This document shows positions 24,999 through 38,396 of a DNA stretch of 64,000 nucleotides, piece by piece. The translations under genes and the position numbers were made by a program. The DNA is taken from the NCBI RefSeq assembly GCF_905475345.1, contig NC_066589.1:4459501-4523500 (forward strand), in the 5' to 3' direction. This DNA comes from Vespula vulgaris. Its lineage: Eukaryota > Arthropoda > Insecta > Hymenoptera > Vespidae. Position 1 is the stretch's first letter, and each line of letters begins with the position of its first letter. The notes under the pieces are model-generated. The model was not told where the DNA came from, ran no database searches, and saw only the letters and a list, made by a program, of their open reading frames with translations.

Positions 24999-27900
24999 TT
25001 AAGCTCTTTGAGCCATAAAAGGTGTTAAAGCACCTACTTGTCCTAATCCTAATTGAATATGCTGCATATGAATTTCAACGCAATTTTGAAAAACTTGTTG
25101 ATTTTGTGGACTAAGCTTTGATCTTATTTGTTCTATAGTACCTTGAAGCACTTTTAATTCATAAGCATTTCTATCAGAATCAGATAAACTCTGAAAAAGA
25201 ACATAATTATGTAGAATAAAAATGAAATCTTTAATTTTAATGTAAAAGTAATTATAATGTTATTACCTTCACTTGTAGCATAAGAGCTGTTAAGTCTGTT
25301 ACTAATTGATTCATTTTTCCAGGTTCTTTATCATGAATCATATTATTCCTAGCGACCATATCTGATGCTTCCTGTTTACATTTTTCCCGAAGATGAGATG
25401 GTGCTAACATCGCTGCAACACTAGGTTCAGGAGCTATTTCTTGACAAAGTTCTTGTATATCATTTAAATAATCTTGTAAAGCTGTATTCATTTTTTCCAA
25501 TTCGACTATAATTCTGAAAAGTTATTATTTTGATAAGACAATAGCAAATATTTTTGTAATCAATGAATTTATGTATTTTGCATACCCTGCATATTTTCTT
25601 TCAAAGTCTTGTGGAAAGGGTTCTCCAAACGATCGTCGTTTTTCCGCTTCACTATTCATTTCTTTTAATTTTTTAATTTTCAATTTTTTAGCTGCTAATA
25701 TTTTATTTACTTTTACCATGAACTCAAGCAACTTTACCGGATAGCCATTCATACTACCACCAATATGAGATTTCTTTGGTACTGATGCTGATGCATTAGA
25801 GATTAATGGATCATTGTTTAAACGTGGAGATAATAATTTTACTGTATACGGTGGTGAAGGTACATATTGTACATGTCTTGGTCTAAATTTTTGAGCAAAT
25901 GAAGAAACACTTATGGTTTCTGGTGGTTCATTTGACTACAAAATATATTTATTAATGTTGTATTATTATATCAAAACATGTTTCTGTAATATGATTTTAT
26001 TCTATGATATTTTTATAAAATATATAAAAACTTACCAATACTTCATAATCAGGGACACTGTGAGTTCCAAGACCAGCTCTCTCAAATGTAATTCTATAAG
26101 TATTATTACTTGTATCCACTGCATCTATACTACCAGTAAACAATCCATCTTGTGGTTTTCGTAACCTTGCAGTAACCTTTGTACCTATAACTAATTGCAA
26201 TGGTATTTCTGGCGGTAAATCTTTGAAACTGTTTATATCTGCAGTCTTTCTTTGTTGCAACATTCTTATTTTTTGACGTTTTCTTTCTAGCTCTCTTCTT
26301 TCTTCTTCAAAGAACGATTGTGAACATCTACGTGGTTTGCCCATCATTCTTCTAATTTTGCACCATTCAACACGAGTTAATTTACGCGTTTTTAATTGTG
26401 GAAATGATTCTTTTAAACATATCATGAAATCATTATCTCCTTCAAATAAAGTTCTGTAAAAAAAAAAAAAAAAAATATTATAGATATTACAAATAAGATA
26501 CTACACAGCATTGTAATAACAAGCGCAGTAACACTTACTTATCAATATTACTATAAAACCATTCATAACAAACCCATTTATGTGCTTTGGGCAATTTTAA
26601 TAAATTTCTTAGTCTCATTCCAATTTTTTGTCCTATCTTTCTATCAGGTGAAGGTGGTTGCATAGATTTATCAGGTTCTTTTTCTTGTTTTACCGTTGGC
26701 ATTATATTAGGAATATGTGAAATATTGCTATTAGTTTTCTTTGGTTCATTAATTATTCTATTTTGTTTTTTTGCTGGTGATGGACGAGCTATTTTTTTAG
26801 GAGATTGCTTAACATCTGTACTAGAAGGATCCTTCTTGATTCTATAAGGTATTAAAGATATGAAATACTATATTTAAAATAATCTTAAATCTTTTTTATA
26901 ATAACATACCTATGATGTGGATGATTAACTAAAATATCATCATAAAATAATTTATTTTTTTTCCTAATTCTAGCCGGCATTCCTCTACGATTTAAAACTT
27001 GGACTGGTTGAGTAGGTGGATTTGGTTTAGGTGGAGGTTGAGTACCTACTCGTTGAAGACCTAAAGCCGCAGGTCCAAGCTCAGGTATTGGCTCAGATTC
27101 TTCTGTATCCATATGCAAATCCATTGAATGATTTGAAATTTGCTGATCATCCAGATCCATTGTATCATCATCTACTACCTCGGTTTTAATTTCATCAACT
27201 GTAGGATACCCTCCATTTTTAATAGATAATAATGTTTCAGCCGACTCATCTAAACAAATAGATTTTATTGACTTATCTCTTATATTATTAAACTTTTATT
27301 TTAATTTATTTGAGCTACAGCCAAAATTATTAGTGTAATTTACTTTTTTATTAAATTTCTTTGTTTATTTTTACTTATAAAATAATGCTACATTTAAGGA
27401 AGAAATTGATCACAAATTTGATAGCATAATACATAAAATAATTAAAAAAAAAGATGTTAAGAAATTAAAAATATTAAGAAATTAAAAATGTTAAGAAACA
27501 ATTTAAATTTTATATTATTTTATGTTTCTATGTTTCAAGATTATTAAAATACTACATATACCTTTGATTATAAGAATATATTAATATTATGTATTATACA
27601 AGAAGAAAGTATACAAAAACTGTAAGGACACACGTTAATTGTTAAGACACATTCAATGTCTTACGTAAATTCTTCCGCCTTAACGGATCTAAATCATTAT
27701 ATCTTAACTTCAAAATACTAACATAACCAAACTTGCAATGAATTTTGTAATGATTATTCTCACTTGTTGCATCATTCAAATTTCTAGTTTTATGAAAATA
27801 ATTGTAAGTTTTTCTAAAAAAAAGCGTAACAATATAAAGTAATAGAAAAAATTCTAAAGGTTAAATCTAATATTGCTTTATGAATATCTTGTTGTCCCGC

Positions 27901-28133
27901 TTCAATTATGCATTGGTCATTTTTGAAATTTTAAACCAGGTCGTCTCAACCGTAACTGAAACGTTGGGTAATAGTTTATTTGCAATCAACCTAATATCTT
28001 ATCCTATTATTACAAGGAACCAGATAATTTGGTGTTCTAGATATCGTTTTTTTAATAAGTAGAAACACCTTTTACGCTTTGAATTCGATCAAAAGTTATT
28101 TGAGTTATACTCACTTTCAATCGTGTCCGCCAT
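24999..28133 (-). CDS. lin-9: LIN9 / Always early (Aly)-type DREAM complex subunit
   Basis: Seven exons (transcript order): 28115-28133, 26910-27249, 26539-26841, 26036-26453, 25586-25935, 25267-25513 and 24999-25190, giving 622 aa with all phases closed. Exon 1 is only 19 nt, starting at ATGGCGGAC. Exon 2 holds the conserved basic motif GMPARIRKKNKLFYDD. Exons 3-4 carry the DIRP domain (WVCYEWFYSNIDKTLFEGD ... LTRVEWCKIRRMMGKPRR). A Tudor-like segment follows (LVIGTKVTARLRKPQDGLFTG). Exons 5-7 hold coiled-coil C-terminal helices. LIN9 is a scaffold of the DREAM/MuvB (tMAC in fly testis) complexes controlling cell-cycle and differentiation genes. The start fits the usual MAD-type N-terminus and a strong donor follows it. 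Confidence 0.95.
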
Positions 28134-29492
28134 GTTGATATCACTAATGCATCATGGGATTGTATTTAAGTCATAAAGTCTACGTTGTAACTAGCGCATA
28201 CGAATCGGCTATAGAGTTATAATATCAAGAAAGTATATCTAGGTAAAATTATATGCTTATGCACAAATAATATCTGTATAAAACATTTATTTTGGAATAC
28301 ATGAAAGATATAAATAAATACTTTGCATCTGTAATAACAAGTACTTTTTAATCATATATACAGATGGTGGCGCGCAGATTTTACGACATCGTAATATTAT
28401 TCGCTTTTACGTTTCCGTTTTGATTATTACATTATATTTTTAATGTATTTGGGTTAAATTGAGTTAAATAGTTTTCCAAAGCAAAATTCATATATATATG
28501 TATGTAGAAAGTAGAAATTAAGTTGATCACATATAGATACATATATATTCACCTACGAATATATTCATACAAATAAAGTTATAAAACTTTTGTAACTTGC
28601 TAGATTGCATTCTTACAATGTTCTTGGAAATGTCATACATGCATTTTATTTATTCAATGCACTATCAAAGTAATTTTTATACAGTTGATAGCGCAATTAT
28701 GATAAGTAGTTTAGCATTTTAGGTTATTTCATAATATAAAAATGTTCAGAAAATAAATAATTCTATTTCGTTTATTTATGTCTATGCCATAAAATAATAT
28801 AATTTTAATCGATATGATTAAGAATTATTCCATATTTAAATGTAAAATACAATTTATATGGAACTTTATTTTGTTATCTTTATTATCTATATATTATCTT
28901 TATAATATTGTAGTGTATTGAGAACATCAAGGTTTAGTAATTAAAAGATAGATTTTTAATAAAAATACTTATCATACACACTATATATATTAATAGTGTA
29001 ATCTTTTTAACGTTGAATTGAAAATGGAGGTTAATTTATTTTTTTTTCTTGACCGCACTGAATTACATTTTATATTATTTTATGAGAATCGATATTGTTA
29101 TCGATAATTATATAATTATTAATCATTACATATGTTGTCACACTGATTATTCACAGATTCTCTAGTTAATATCTTTGTATTTTTGTTAAATTTTCAACAG
29201 TGGCGCCATTTTTCTGCAACTACTACTTCAAATTTATTGGTCGAGCGTAGAAGAAAGCACCAATCATCTCTCAGCATCGGACTTCGTACATAGAATAAAT
29301 ACGATGTGTATATATCTTATTACTCATTCGATATTTAGTGCCTTGATCGTGTACATAACTCGCGAAAGAGAAGTAGATGTCTCTTCGTAATTTATATTTA
29401 TCAACAAACATTTTTCTTAGATTTATGAAGTAAATAATTTAGATGTTACATATCGCGTAGTAGAAAATATTCTTATGAAATGATTTAATATT
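28134..29492. promoter_or_regulatory. Divergent intergenic region between LIN9 and the Ig-domain gene
   Basis: Both flanking genes are transcribed outward, so their promoters must lie here. Sequence is AT-rich with two short G+C islands (around 28365-28395 and 29200-29290). No definite core promoter element or gene is seen. Confidence 0.45.
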
Positions 29493-30541
29493 ATGATATT
29501 TTGCATATCATTTATTATCTTTATATATGCGAATAACATTTTCTCGATTAAAACAGGCGATGATAACATATATTGCCGTGAGAAGAATAGATTGATTACT
29601 TCCGAAGATAGTGACGAATACTTGCTTGCAAGTGCTGAAATTAATACGATGGTAAAGTTACTGTGCCGATACTGGTAAGAGATATTAAATATTTATATTG
29701 CCAAAATTAATAGTTATTGATGAAAATGTATTGGTAATATTAGTATGAAAATGTGGTATGAAAATATGAATATTAGTATGAAAAATTTTAAATAATCATG
29801 TAGCTGGGTATGTTGTAGTAATGATAATGAAGAAAAACAACCTAAAATATGGTATTATCAAGATCGGTTGCAAACTTTACCAGAGAAAGAAGTACCGTTA
29901 GGAATGGACAATAATGTGTCATATAATAGAATTTATGTAACGTTAGATCTTTCATTAATTATAAAAGATATTGAAAAGACAGATGCTGGAATTTATCGAT
30001 GTCATGGTCAAGAAGGGCAAGAGGAAGAATACAAATTTAATTATAGAATAGAACGTAATATCATTTATACACATGATTCTATTCCATTTTTAAATCAAAA
30101 GGTTTTAAAATTTTTAATTAAGTAATAACATATAAAATGTCATTTTAGCAATGTTAAAAGATCAAAGAGATACATTTATAGAAACAGGAAACATTACTAA
30201 ATGGGAAGAGTATCGTGTGATAAACTTATTATCTGTGACTACACGCTTTGCTGTATGAATTTTAAATACAATGTAAAATGAAATAACAATATATAAAATA
30301 TATTTGATAATACTAATAGTACCTATGTATATGATACTTTGCTTTAGATATCTAGAATGCTTGATCTTGTTTATTTACGACAAGAAGGCGTCATTCTAGA
30401 AGTAATTTCTGAATGGGGACCTTGGGGTCCATGTGAAAAATGTATACATAATAAAGGAGTAAAAACTCGTAGAGGGTATTGTAGAGTGAAGCGTCAATTT
30501 GATAAAGTAAACTATATATATAGTATTAGACATGATTGATA

Positions 30542-30594
<53 letters not shown>

Positions 30595-31618
30595 AAATAT
30601 CATTTGTTAAAATTTTATCATATCAGACAATTTTGAAAATATAATAGGCAGTAATTATTTGCTATTAACTTTACAGACCGTAATATTGGATCATACTTCT
30701 TTACTCATAAAATTTTTTAATAAAACCCCTATGTTACCTTGCAAGTAAGAATATGACGCAAATAGAATCATATAATACAAATAGAAAATATAAAAATGAT
30801 GCATTTTACAGATCTATACTTCTTCAAGAAGAATTTCCTCTTATCAGCAGTGCTGTAAGATATTTGCCTGAATTTGATTTGGAAGAGGCATGTAAGAATT
30901 GTACGAAAGTAAAGAAAAAGAAAAAGGGGAAAAAATTTAAATATAGAAAACAGTACGTGTTCTTAGAGGGCGCTCATTCTGCTATTTCGTGTCCGGAGTA
31001 CGTTATGTATTTGTTTCATATAATTGGACAACAATAAGTTGTTTTGGTTTATAAATATAGATCAGACTTGCAATCGCAAATAGTTTGGAAAAAGGACTCG
31101 ATTGTTTTAAAGCAAGGCGTAAGTCGATCGTTTCGTAAAACAGATACTGAAGCTCGAGTGATGGTTGATACATTTTCAACTCTTTACATAATTGGTATTG
31201 TTTCGTTTCTGAAAATAATAAATTCAGTTTATTAATAATTAAACATGCAATGATATTTATATCTAATAGATATTACGAAAGACGAGGAAGGTAATTATAC
31301 ATGTTACGTCGATAACGTCAATATGATGCAAATGAAGATCATTGTTGTCTCTAAATCGAAATTTTTTACATTAGGTGAGATAAAGATATTCATTCTCATA
31401 AATTTCATTTGTTTATTTATTTCTTTTGCGGCGTTACAGCATTTATGCGTCACATGGGTTATCTTGGATTCATATTATTATTATCTTCGTTTTGTTATTG
31501 TTCCGGTCTGATCATGGCATGTAGACGAAGAGATACCTTCAAAGTAGTGCTTCCTGAGAAGAAAAACGATGTGGAAGAAGAAAGTATTCCTACAATATGC
31601 GTGGGAAATGAAAAATAA
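29493..31618 (+). CDS. FAM187A-like Ig V-type membrane protein
   Basis: Nine exons (29493-29674, 29804-30054, 30149-30252, 30348-30506, 30677-30744, 30812-30997, 31061-31194, 31270-31374, 31440-31618) join in frame to 455 aa. It opens with a hydrophobic signal peptide (MIFCISFIIFIYANN). A first Ig-like domain ends in DAGIYRCHG. A linker carries SEWGPWGPCEKC ... RRGYC, closely resembling the WEWTPCDRCG linker of vertebrate FAM187A. A second Ig-like domain (ISCPE ... QIVWKKD ... EEGNYTCYV) follows. The chain ends with one membrane helix (about residues 403-424) and a short cytoplasmic tail rich in Arg then Glu/Asp. It is therefore a predicted type I surface protein. FAM187 function is poorly known and I infer none. 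Several introns are only 60-80 bp, with phases intact. Confidence 0.85.
30543..30592. repeat. (TA)n microsatellite in intron 4 of the FAM187A-like gene
   Basis: About 25 TA dinucleotides shortly after the intron 4 donor. Confidence 0.95.
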
Positions 31619-32229
31619 AACAGTAAATGTATGGATATCTGATACCATATACTATAATATTATTCGTATCGATATCAAACGTAATCATACGTAAAAGAAT
31701 AATTATTACTTTTCATAACAATTCTAGTTATTATAATTTTTGGAAACAAACGAATATTATGTTTGTTCATTGTTTTATAAAGGGAACGATGATTGTCGCT
31801 TAATAGGATGCTTCGAACGCATCGCGATAAAGGAAAATTGTTGTTTCACAATTATAGACATTCTTTTTAAGCCAACGATCGATGATTCGTCTAAAGAAAG
31901 TAATTATCGTCAGCGCACGATTCTTTTTCATTGTACACGCGTATACATATACATATACATATACGTATATGTATACGTATACGTATACATAAATACTAAT
32001 GGTGTACGGCCTTAGAGCCAAGTGAAGAGCCCAAGAGTCAAGTGAAAGGAAAGAGATCGCGTTGTACGCGTAGCCCTCTCTGGTGAGTCTGTTAGTCCTA
32101 CCGGTTAGTTCCAAAATGGCTGTGCTCGATCGTTTCTCCTTGATATTTCACCTTCCGCCGTTCTTGGTGACTTTCGACGCGTAAATCTCTCAATTCGTGT
32201 TTATGCAACGAAATAGAACGATCGGCAGA
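31619..32229. promoter_or_regulatory. Intergenic/5' region of the Ly6-type gene
   Basis: Contains a (TACATA/TACGTA)n run at about 31942-31990, then a more G+C-rich stretch leading into the Ly6 start. This is probably that gene's promoter and 5' UTR. No reading frame is supported. Confidence 0.5.
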
Positions 32230-34016
32230 ATGGATTTAAGGATGTGCACCGTCGTATTTTTGTCAATTTTATACTTCAATCTACCTCCAGCAACGATTGG
32301 TGAGTCGAACTATATGGTTCGTACTTGCGACCTGCAATACCGCAAACTAGCACGATACTTTCACCTGAACGGTGACAAATGCTTTATGGTATTCACCGAT
32401 GCGCGGCTCTTGCGTTTTACCGTTTCTTGATTACCATTAACAATCAGAACATTTTTCTTTTGTTTCTTTATTAACATTATTATCAATTATTTCTTATATG
32501 TAGTTATTACAATCGTTTCATTCTTCTACGTATTTCAAACGCAATTCATGTTTTCTCAAGCAAATTTTTGTCTATGTTGTATTTTAGTAAAAGTAACAAC
32601 GAACAAAATGTTTCTACAATTCTTCAATAGTTACTCTATCATATGACGAATTGTGAAAATTCTTTAGAACGTATGTATAAATAATTATGAAAGTTGCCTA
32701 TCACTTTTTTTTATGTTATATCAATCTATAGTATAATAATATAAAAAATAATACACGTATAAATATGATGTAGGTCATTTTAATTCGATTAGATTTTATG
32801 TATTTTAAAGAAAAAGTTATAGGCAGTTCTTTTTTTTTTATATATATAATAAGACAAAAAAATGTTTATTCGCTGGAGCATTTTAAACTTTCTTCGACAT
32901 GTAAAATGTAAAATATATTTTCATTCTATCATTGTCTTACTTTCTTCAACAGCACTTCGAAGATGCGTTCATTGCAGATCGAGAGGAGAGCTAGGCTCGT
33001 GTAAGGATCCGTTTACGATGAATTCCACGCAAATAGATTTAGAAAGAGGCGTGGATATGGTACCCTGTGTATCCGGTTGGTGCGGTAAAATAATCGAGAG
33101 TCAAAATTTAAACAACGGTTAGTATTATACGTATAAAAAGAAGAAGAAGATATAGAAAATTGCTCCAAAGATATACACTTTAGTTGCTATTCTTAAGAAA
33201 TAAGAACAATATCGGTTTCTACGAGCTACCGATTATATCTTTAATTCAAGAGTTTTCTTTTTTTTCCTATTTCAATTATCACTTTTCCAATTTGTAGAAG
33301 AAAAACACTAATATATAATTATATAGTACATATATCTCGTTTTTATGATATTTCATATCAAAGAACTCGAATCTTGTAAATTTCTGTATTTAAGAACATT
33401 ACTTTCTTATCAGAAATCGGTTGTTAATTTAAAATTAACTAATATTAACATTAATTATAAGTAAACAATATATTCAGCATCGATTTAATATTGAATATTT
33501 TGCTTTATTCCTTTTGATTCTTATTGTCAGTTAATAAAAGCAGTCTACTCTTTTCTGACTGAATGGAGACGAAGATCTCACTCGATGTTGAAACCGATCT
33601 TATTCGATGTAATCAACGATCGATCATTGCTGCTATGTCCACTGTATAGGATTGCATTATACTTCTTGTGGTTCCTTTCGATTTTATTACAGACTTCTTT
33701 GTGAGAAACATTGCACTATATATCATGTCATTTCTTTCAAAGAGTAACACTGCAATGTTAATCTCTTTTCTTTTTCATTTGTATTATTCCATGATGGCGA
33801 TCGTATTTTTCAGAATACGGTACCGCTACGCAAAGACTGTGCTTTCAAAGAGGACCGGATGATGGCGAAGAAAGATGCGCTTATACTACGTGGAATTATA
33901 GAAAAGTTTACATGTGCCTTTGTCTCGGAGATCTTTGCAACGGAGCGATAAACGCCAACATATCCTATTCGTTACTAGCCTTGATATTATGTATTACCGT
34001 TCGATGGATCCTGTAA
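32230..34016 (+). CDS. Ly6/uPAR-superfamily GPI-anchored protein
   Basis: Three exons (32230-32299, 32953-33117, 33814-34016) join to 145 aa. The signal peptide is MDLRMCTVVFLSILYFNLPP. An in-frame ATG at 32203 would add nine residues, but the inner start gives a cleaner signal. The mature part has ten cysteines in three-finger order (RCVHCRS ... GSC ... PCVSGWC ... LC ... RC ... CLC ... DLCN), including the CxCxxDLCN ending typical of Ly6 domains. A hydrophobic C-terminus (about residues 124-145) suits GPI-anchor replacement. Insect relatives (boudin, crooked, quiver groups) act at septate junctions or modulate ion channels. I cannot assign the exact orthologue. Confidence 0.88.
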
Positions 34017-34955
34017 ATTTTTTCTATATTTTTCATTGCCAATGATCCAATATAATCTTTTATCTCAGAAACAATAGACAATTTGTCTATTTGATTTTTA
34101 TGTCTATTTGATATAAAATATTATATGTTGCGTTGTTATCATTGAAATGTAGCAATCTTTAAGTTTGCATCATTCATCATTTCAATAAGATTTTTTCGAA
34201 CTAATAATGATTTTTTTTACAATCGTTTTAACAAACGTTTTATTTCCCATCGTGTTGATGATGTTTTCTCACGTAAGATTTTAATTACAATTCTATAAGT
34301 TATTTTAAAATGCAAATACCAATGCAATACTAATAAAATATCTGTGTTAGATCTTCAAGATTACATATTATTGCTCGTATCATATTACGATTTTTTATTT
34401 CATTTTGTTTTTGATGTTTATTATCTTTCTTTTATTCTGAACTTGAACTGTAAACAGGACTCTTCCGTAATGAATGAGATACGATTCTAATTCTAATGCG
34501 AGTAAGAGTGATACACGTTGTTTTCTTATATAATTTAGAAAAAAATTATATAAATTGCTGTGAAAAGTATTACACATTGGTATATACAATTCGATGGTAT
34601 ATTTAATAATAGCATATCACTACTTTCTAAAGCATTTATAATTTATTTAATTATATGACTATGTGTTCATCTAGATTTTTTATAGATTAATATTCTTTTA
34701 GTTGCTTTAGTTTAGTTTAAAATAACAATAGATTTCATCCTATGAAATTATTTCATGTGTCTGATGATTATGTCATGATATTTAAAAATTAAATATTGTG
34801 ATTTTGAATAAAAATGACGTTAAATTAATTAATTCATAGATCATGTTATTGTTAGTGATGGCAATTATTTTCCTGTCGGATTTCTGCTCGAATTCGTTGT
34901 ATAAATTTGTATGAAAATAGCTACTCACTTTTTAGCCAAATTCAAATTTACATTT
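34017..34955. other. Intergenic region between convergent Ly6 and secreted-protein genes
   Basis: AT-rich 3' flanks of both genes. No other structure is seen. Confidence 0.5.
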
Positions 34956-35796
34956 TTAATGCTGGTGTCTTTTGTAAAAAGGAGAGCTAGACCTTAGACT
35001 GCTTAGAATATGATCGTGTAGGCCGTTTAATCTTCTCTCTTCTTGATTTCGCAATATAGCACGTACGTGTGGAAAATCATCGTAAAAGAGTTCACCACGT
35101 CCATAAATGTATTTCACCGCCATCATTGCTTCCGTACCAGTCAGAAGCAAAGGATCGTGATATTCTATATAAATCAAAAGGGGGATTAGTTTTGTGAAAG
35201 TACAATCGATCGTATCTTTCATATTATTTAAAAAAGTTTTATTACCTAAGCCGTTACTGTAATCGGGCGTTATATGTCTAGATTCTTGAGAACTATGACC
35301 AAGGTCATTCACGTCTATGGGGGGAAGGAAGACCCCAACTGGCCATAATGATTCAGCATTTTCCGGTTTTATTATTGTTGCGTATTTTCCAATTTCTGGG
35401 ATTTGTTGCAAGTTGGAATCGGTACGTATGCGTTCTCCTAAAAACAAACATAATCAAAATGTATTACGTGTATCTTTTCAATGTATCTTGAAGAAAGAAT
35501 ATGGCGTACCAAATTGTCTTCGTGGATTTGAAGGAATGCTTCTTCGTCCGATCGAAACAAAGGATTTTTGATAGATCGTACGATCTCCTGTAACGAGAAC
35601 GAACGATTTTATTTCGTTGTAATTGTGCTTTAATTAGTTTAGTGAAATCAGTTCGACTATACACGTATTTGTACTAACCGTCTGTTGTAATACCATGTTC
35701 GTATACGTGAGGTCGAGAGACGAATTTCACATGAACATTTGCGATTGGTAAAGCTTTGATGGTTGCTATTACCGATAAAAGGACTAATGCTTTTGC
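34956..35796 (-). CDS. Secreted protein of unknown function, 199 aa
   Basis: Exons (transcript order) 35679-35796, 35510-35587, 35246-35437 and 34956-35164 have exact phase closure (phase 1 throughout). The first begins at a good acceptor and encodes AKALVLLSVIATIKALP, a signal-peptide core without its own Met. The best start is a one-codon exon, ATG at 38394-38396, directly before gtaagt and about 2.6 kb upstream, giving MAKALVLLS. The mature chain is basic, lacks paired cysteines and has dibasic sites (SIGRRS, NPRRQFG, ERRLNG). Conserved-looking motifs are YATIIKPENAESLWPVG and DPLLLTGTEAMMAVKYI. I do not recognise the family. A prohormone-like precursor is possible but unproven. Confidence 0.72.
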
Positions 35797-36514
35797 CTGT
35801 AACTTAACATAACATAATTATTCTTCATACTGATAATAGAATGTGAAAAAATATAACAATATTAATATATGGTTATTGATTTATGAGATTATAATATTAA
35901 GAGACTCAGAAAATGTATATATAATTATCATAAACTTTAATATTCATGTAGTAGGTGTTCTAATGATAACTAATGGATGCTTATAATTGAAAGTAGGTGC
36001 TTTAATGTTTAAGAAAAAATTAATTTTAATTAGTCTGTGGACTAGAAACTTTCGCTTGTTTTACGACCATTATCACGATTTAGTCATCTATATTATTTTT
36101 TTATATCACTTTATAATCGAATATAAAAGGCACCGTGCTCGTTGGACAATTGGTATGTTTAGAAAAAAATTTATAAAAATTATTCTAATTTAAAATGAGA
36201 ATGAAATAGTTCGTTTAATTAAAATATCTTTGTAGGATCGAATTCTGGGAAAGAAAAGCTATTTTGAAAGATCGGAGAAACAGTTTCTCGTACTATCGGC
36301 TGTTGTAAATGTAACAACCATTCCTTACACGCACTCAAGCGCGCAGATCGTTTTACGGATGCTGGATACACATAGATAGTTAAATATTACCCTGTTCTCT
36401 ATATGTTCGATTGCGAATACGTACATACACATAGTTACACCTTTCAAAGTTACATAGATTGTGCGCTCGCGCACTGGCGGTCATAATTTCGTCACGTGAG
36501 TGCACTCTAGTATC

Positions 36515-36754
36515 CTGAAGAGCAGGGATTCTCAACTTTTTATCCTTCACCCTGAAAATATGTAATTGCCCTACCCCTTATATAGATAGATCAAACTAGA
36601 ATTAATAATATTAAATAATACGAAATATATGAATCAGAGAATCCCATAGAACAGCTTTTTAACTTTCCGTTCTTTTATTTCTTTTTCTTTTATTTCTATT
36701 TGAGCTCTAAGCGTATTTTTACAAGTTCTGCTGTTGAGAATCCCTGTTGAAGAG
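36515..36754. mobile_element. hAT-type MITE with 14-bp TIRs and 8-bp target-site duplication
   Basis: Perfect terminal inverted repeats, cagggattctcaac at 36523-36536 and gttgagaatccctg at 36733-36746, bound a 224-bp AT-rich element. The TIR matches the hAT superfamily style (CAGNGNTTCTCAAC). It is flanked by an 8-bp duplication, ctgaagag (36515-36522) and ttgaagag (36747-36754), with one mismatch. hAT elements make 8-bp duplications. The interior has no transposase, so it is non-autonomous. Confidence 0.88.
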
Positions 36755-38393
36755 TATAAAGAAGACAGACGCGCGAGTTGGTTCGCATTTTAGAAATATG
36801 TAACCGACTAGTTATGCAAGGGAAACGCGTACAACAACGCGTTCGATTAAATAAGTTGCTTGAATAAATATATCCTATTATATCCATCTATATATATGTA
36901 TGTAAGTATGTACATTCTATTTCGTGATTCATATCTTGTAACGAAAGTGTATAGGCGGCTTGTGGTAACTTTGCTTCATTCGCATTCCTTTCCAACTTGA
37001 ATAAATATATCCGAATATTGTATGGTATCTGAGAGCAATGGCGGTCATTATTATTCTTTTCGTTACACTCATTACACAATAGACATTACGTATTCGTGTG
37101 CAGTCACATGTATAGTCGAACATATATATGCGATAAATAATACTCTTTTACCATATAATTTTTAAGTCCGTTTTTATATATATTTATATATTCACATATC
37201 TATATGCGCACCTTTTTCTCAATAGCTTACGATAGATAACAAGTTCAACGCGAGTGTGTTCGATGGTGCATATCGAACTCTTTCGCCGTTCATTTACTAT
37301 TCCCGCATACTATCATTTACTTCATTATATATCCGTAATAAGTAAATTCTGTCACGTTATTTGAACACTATTGTATACTACGAAATTTCGATATGTTTGA
37401 TGCAAGAGTTTATTCTAGATATTAGTTTGATAAGAGAAAAGAACCCGGAACAAGATCCGAACAGCGCCATTCGATAAGTATTCTCGATCGATTGCTGCAC
37501 CTATCTGCATTAGAAATGTAAACATGTAAAAGTCGCACCACATATCATTAATACTTTCACTATTTCATACGCAAGTCGCTAGATTCGAAGAACTTGAAGA
37601 TTTTTGATTTCCATTAAACTTACACTTTTAAAAAGATTGATTATAAAAAATTACAAAAGGTCTTCTGAAAGTAAATTACTATCCAAAATCAGGAAAATAA
37701 TTAAAAAAAAAAGAAAAATCAGAAACAGAAGATATGATAAAATTTTCATATCGATACATAACGTTATATAAAAGTGATTTAAAAAGTATATATAAACGAG
37801 AATTATATAATGGTATGTTATTTATTGATACATATAGTCATTATTGCTTAATTTAAATATTATTTAAATCTTTTTTTGTAAAAAAAAATGCAAAAACTAC
37901 AATTAATTTTTTGTTTAGTATTTTGGACACTTTCACCATTATTAAAAAGGGTTTTAAAAACCGAGTTCACAATACAATAGTAAGTTAATCATTTGAGTAA
38001 GACAATTATTATTATATTAAAAGAATTACGTATTAACAATGATACATTACGAAGTGTAAGTTCAAGCATCAAAAAGAGAGATGAGCAGAACAAAAATTAT
38101 CTAAAAATTAAGATAAGAGTCATTGGTGTTAATTGAGATAAAAATTAGAATTTTTTTTCTTTAGGTTTCTTAATTTTTTCTTCGTTTATCAATCGTTATA
38201 TAAAATTAATTACAATATTTCGAATTGGTTATCTTGAAGAATAGTTATCCATAACTCTTGGGAGAAAATACGTATGGAGAGAGTTAAGGATTATATTCAA
38301 AGAGATCTAAGGGATGTTTTCTATAAAAATTATAATGGAAGGATTTGACTCGAAAGATCTGAAACTTCACAGAATCCTTGATGTGATACTTAC

Positions 38394-38396
38394 CAT
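38394..38396 (-). other. Candidate ATG-only first coding exon of the secreted-protein gene
   Basis: On the minus strand the sequence reads ctactcATG then gtaagtatc, a strong donor directly after a start codon in phase 0. This is what the first downstream coding exon (35796 down) requires. Start codons isolated by an intron are known for secreted insect proteins. Nothing else supports the join. Confidence 0.4.
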
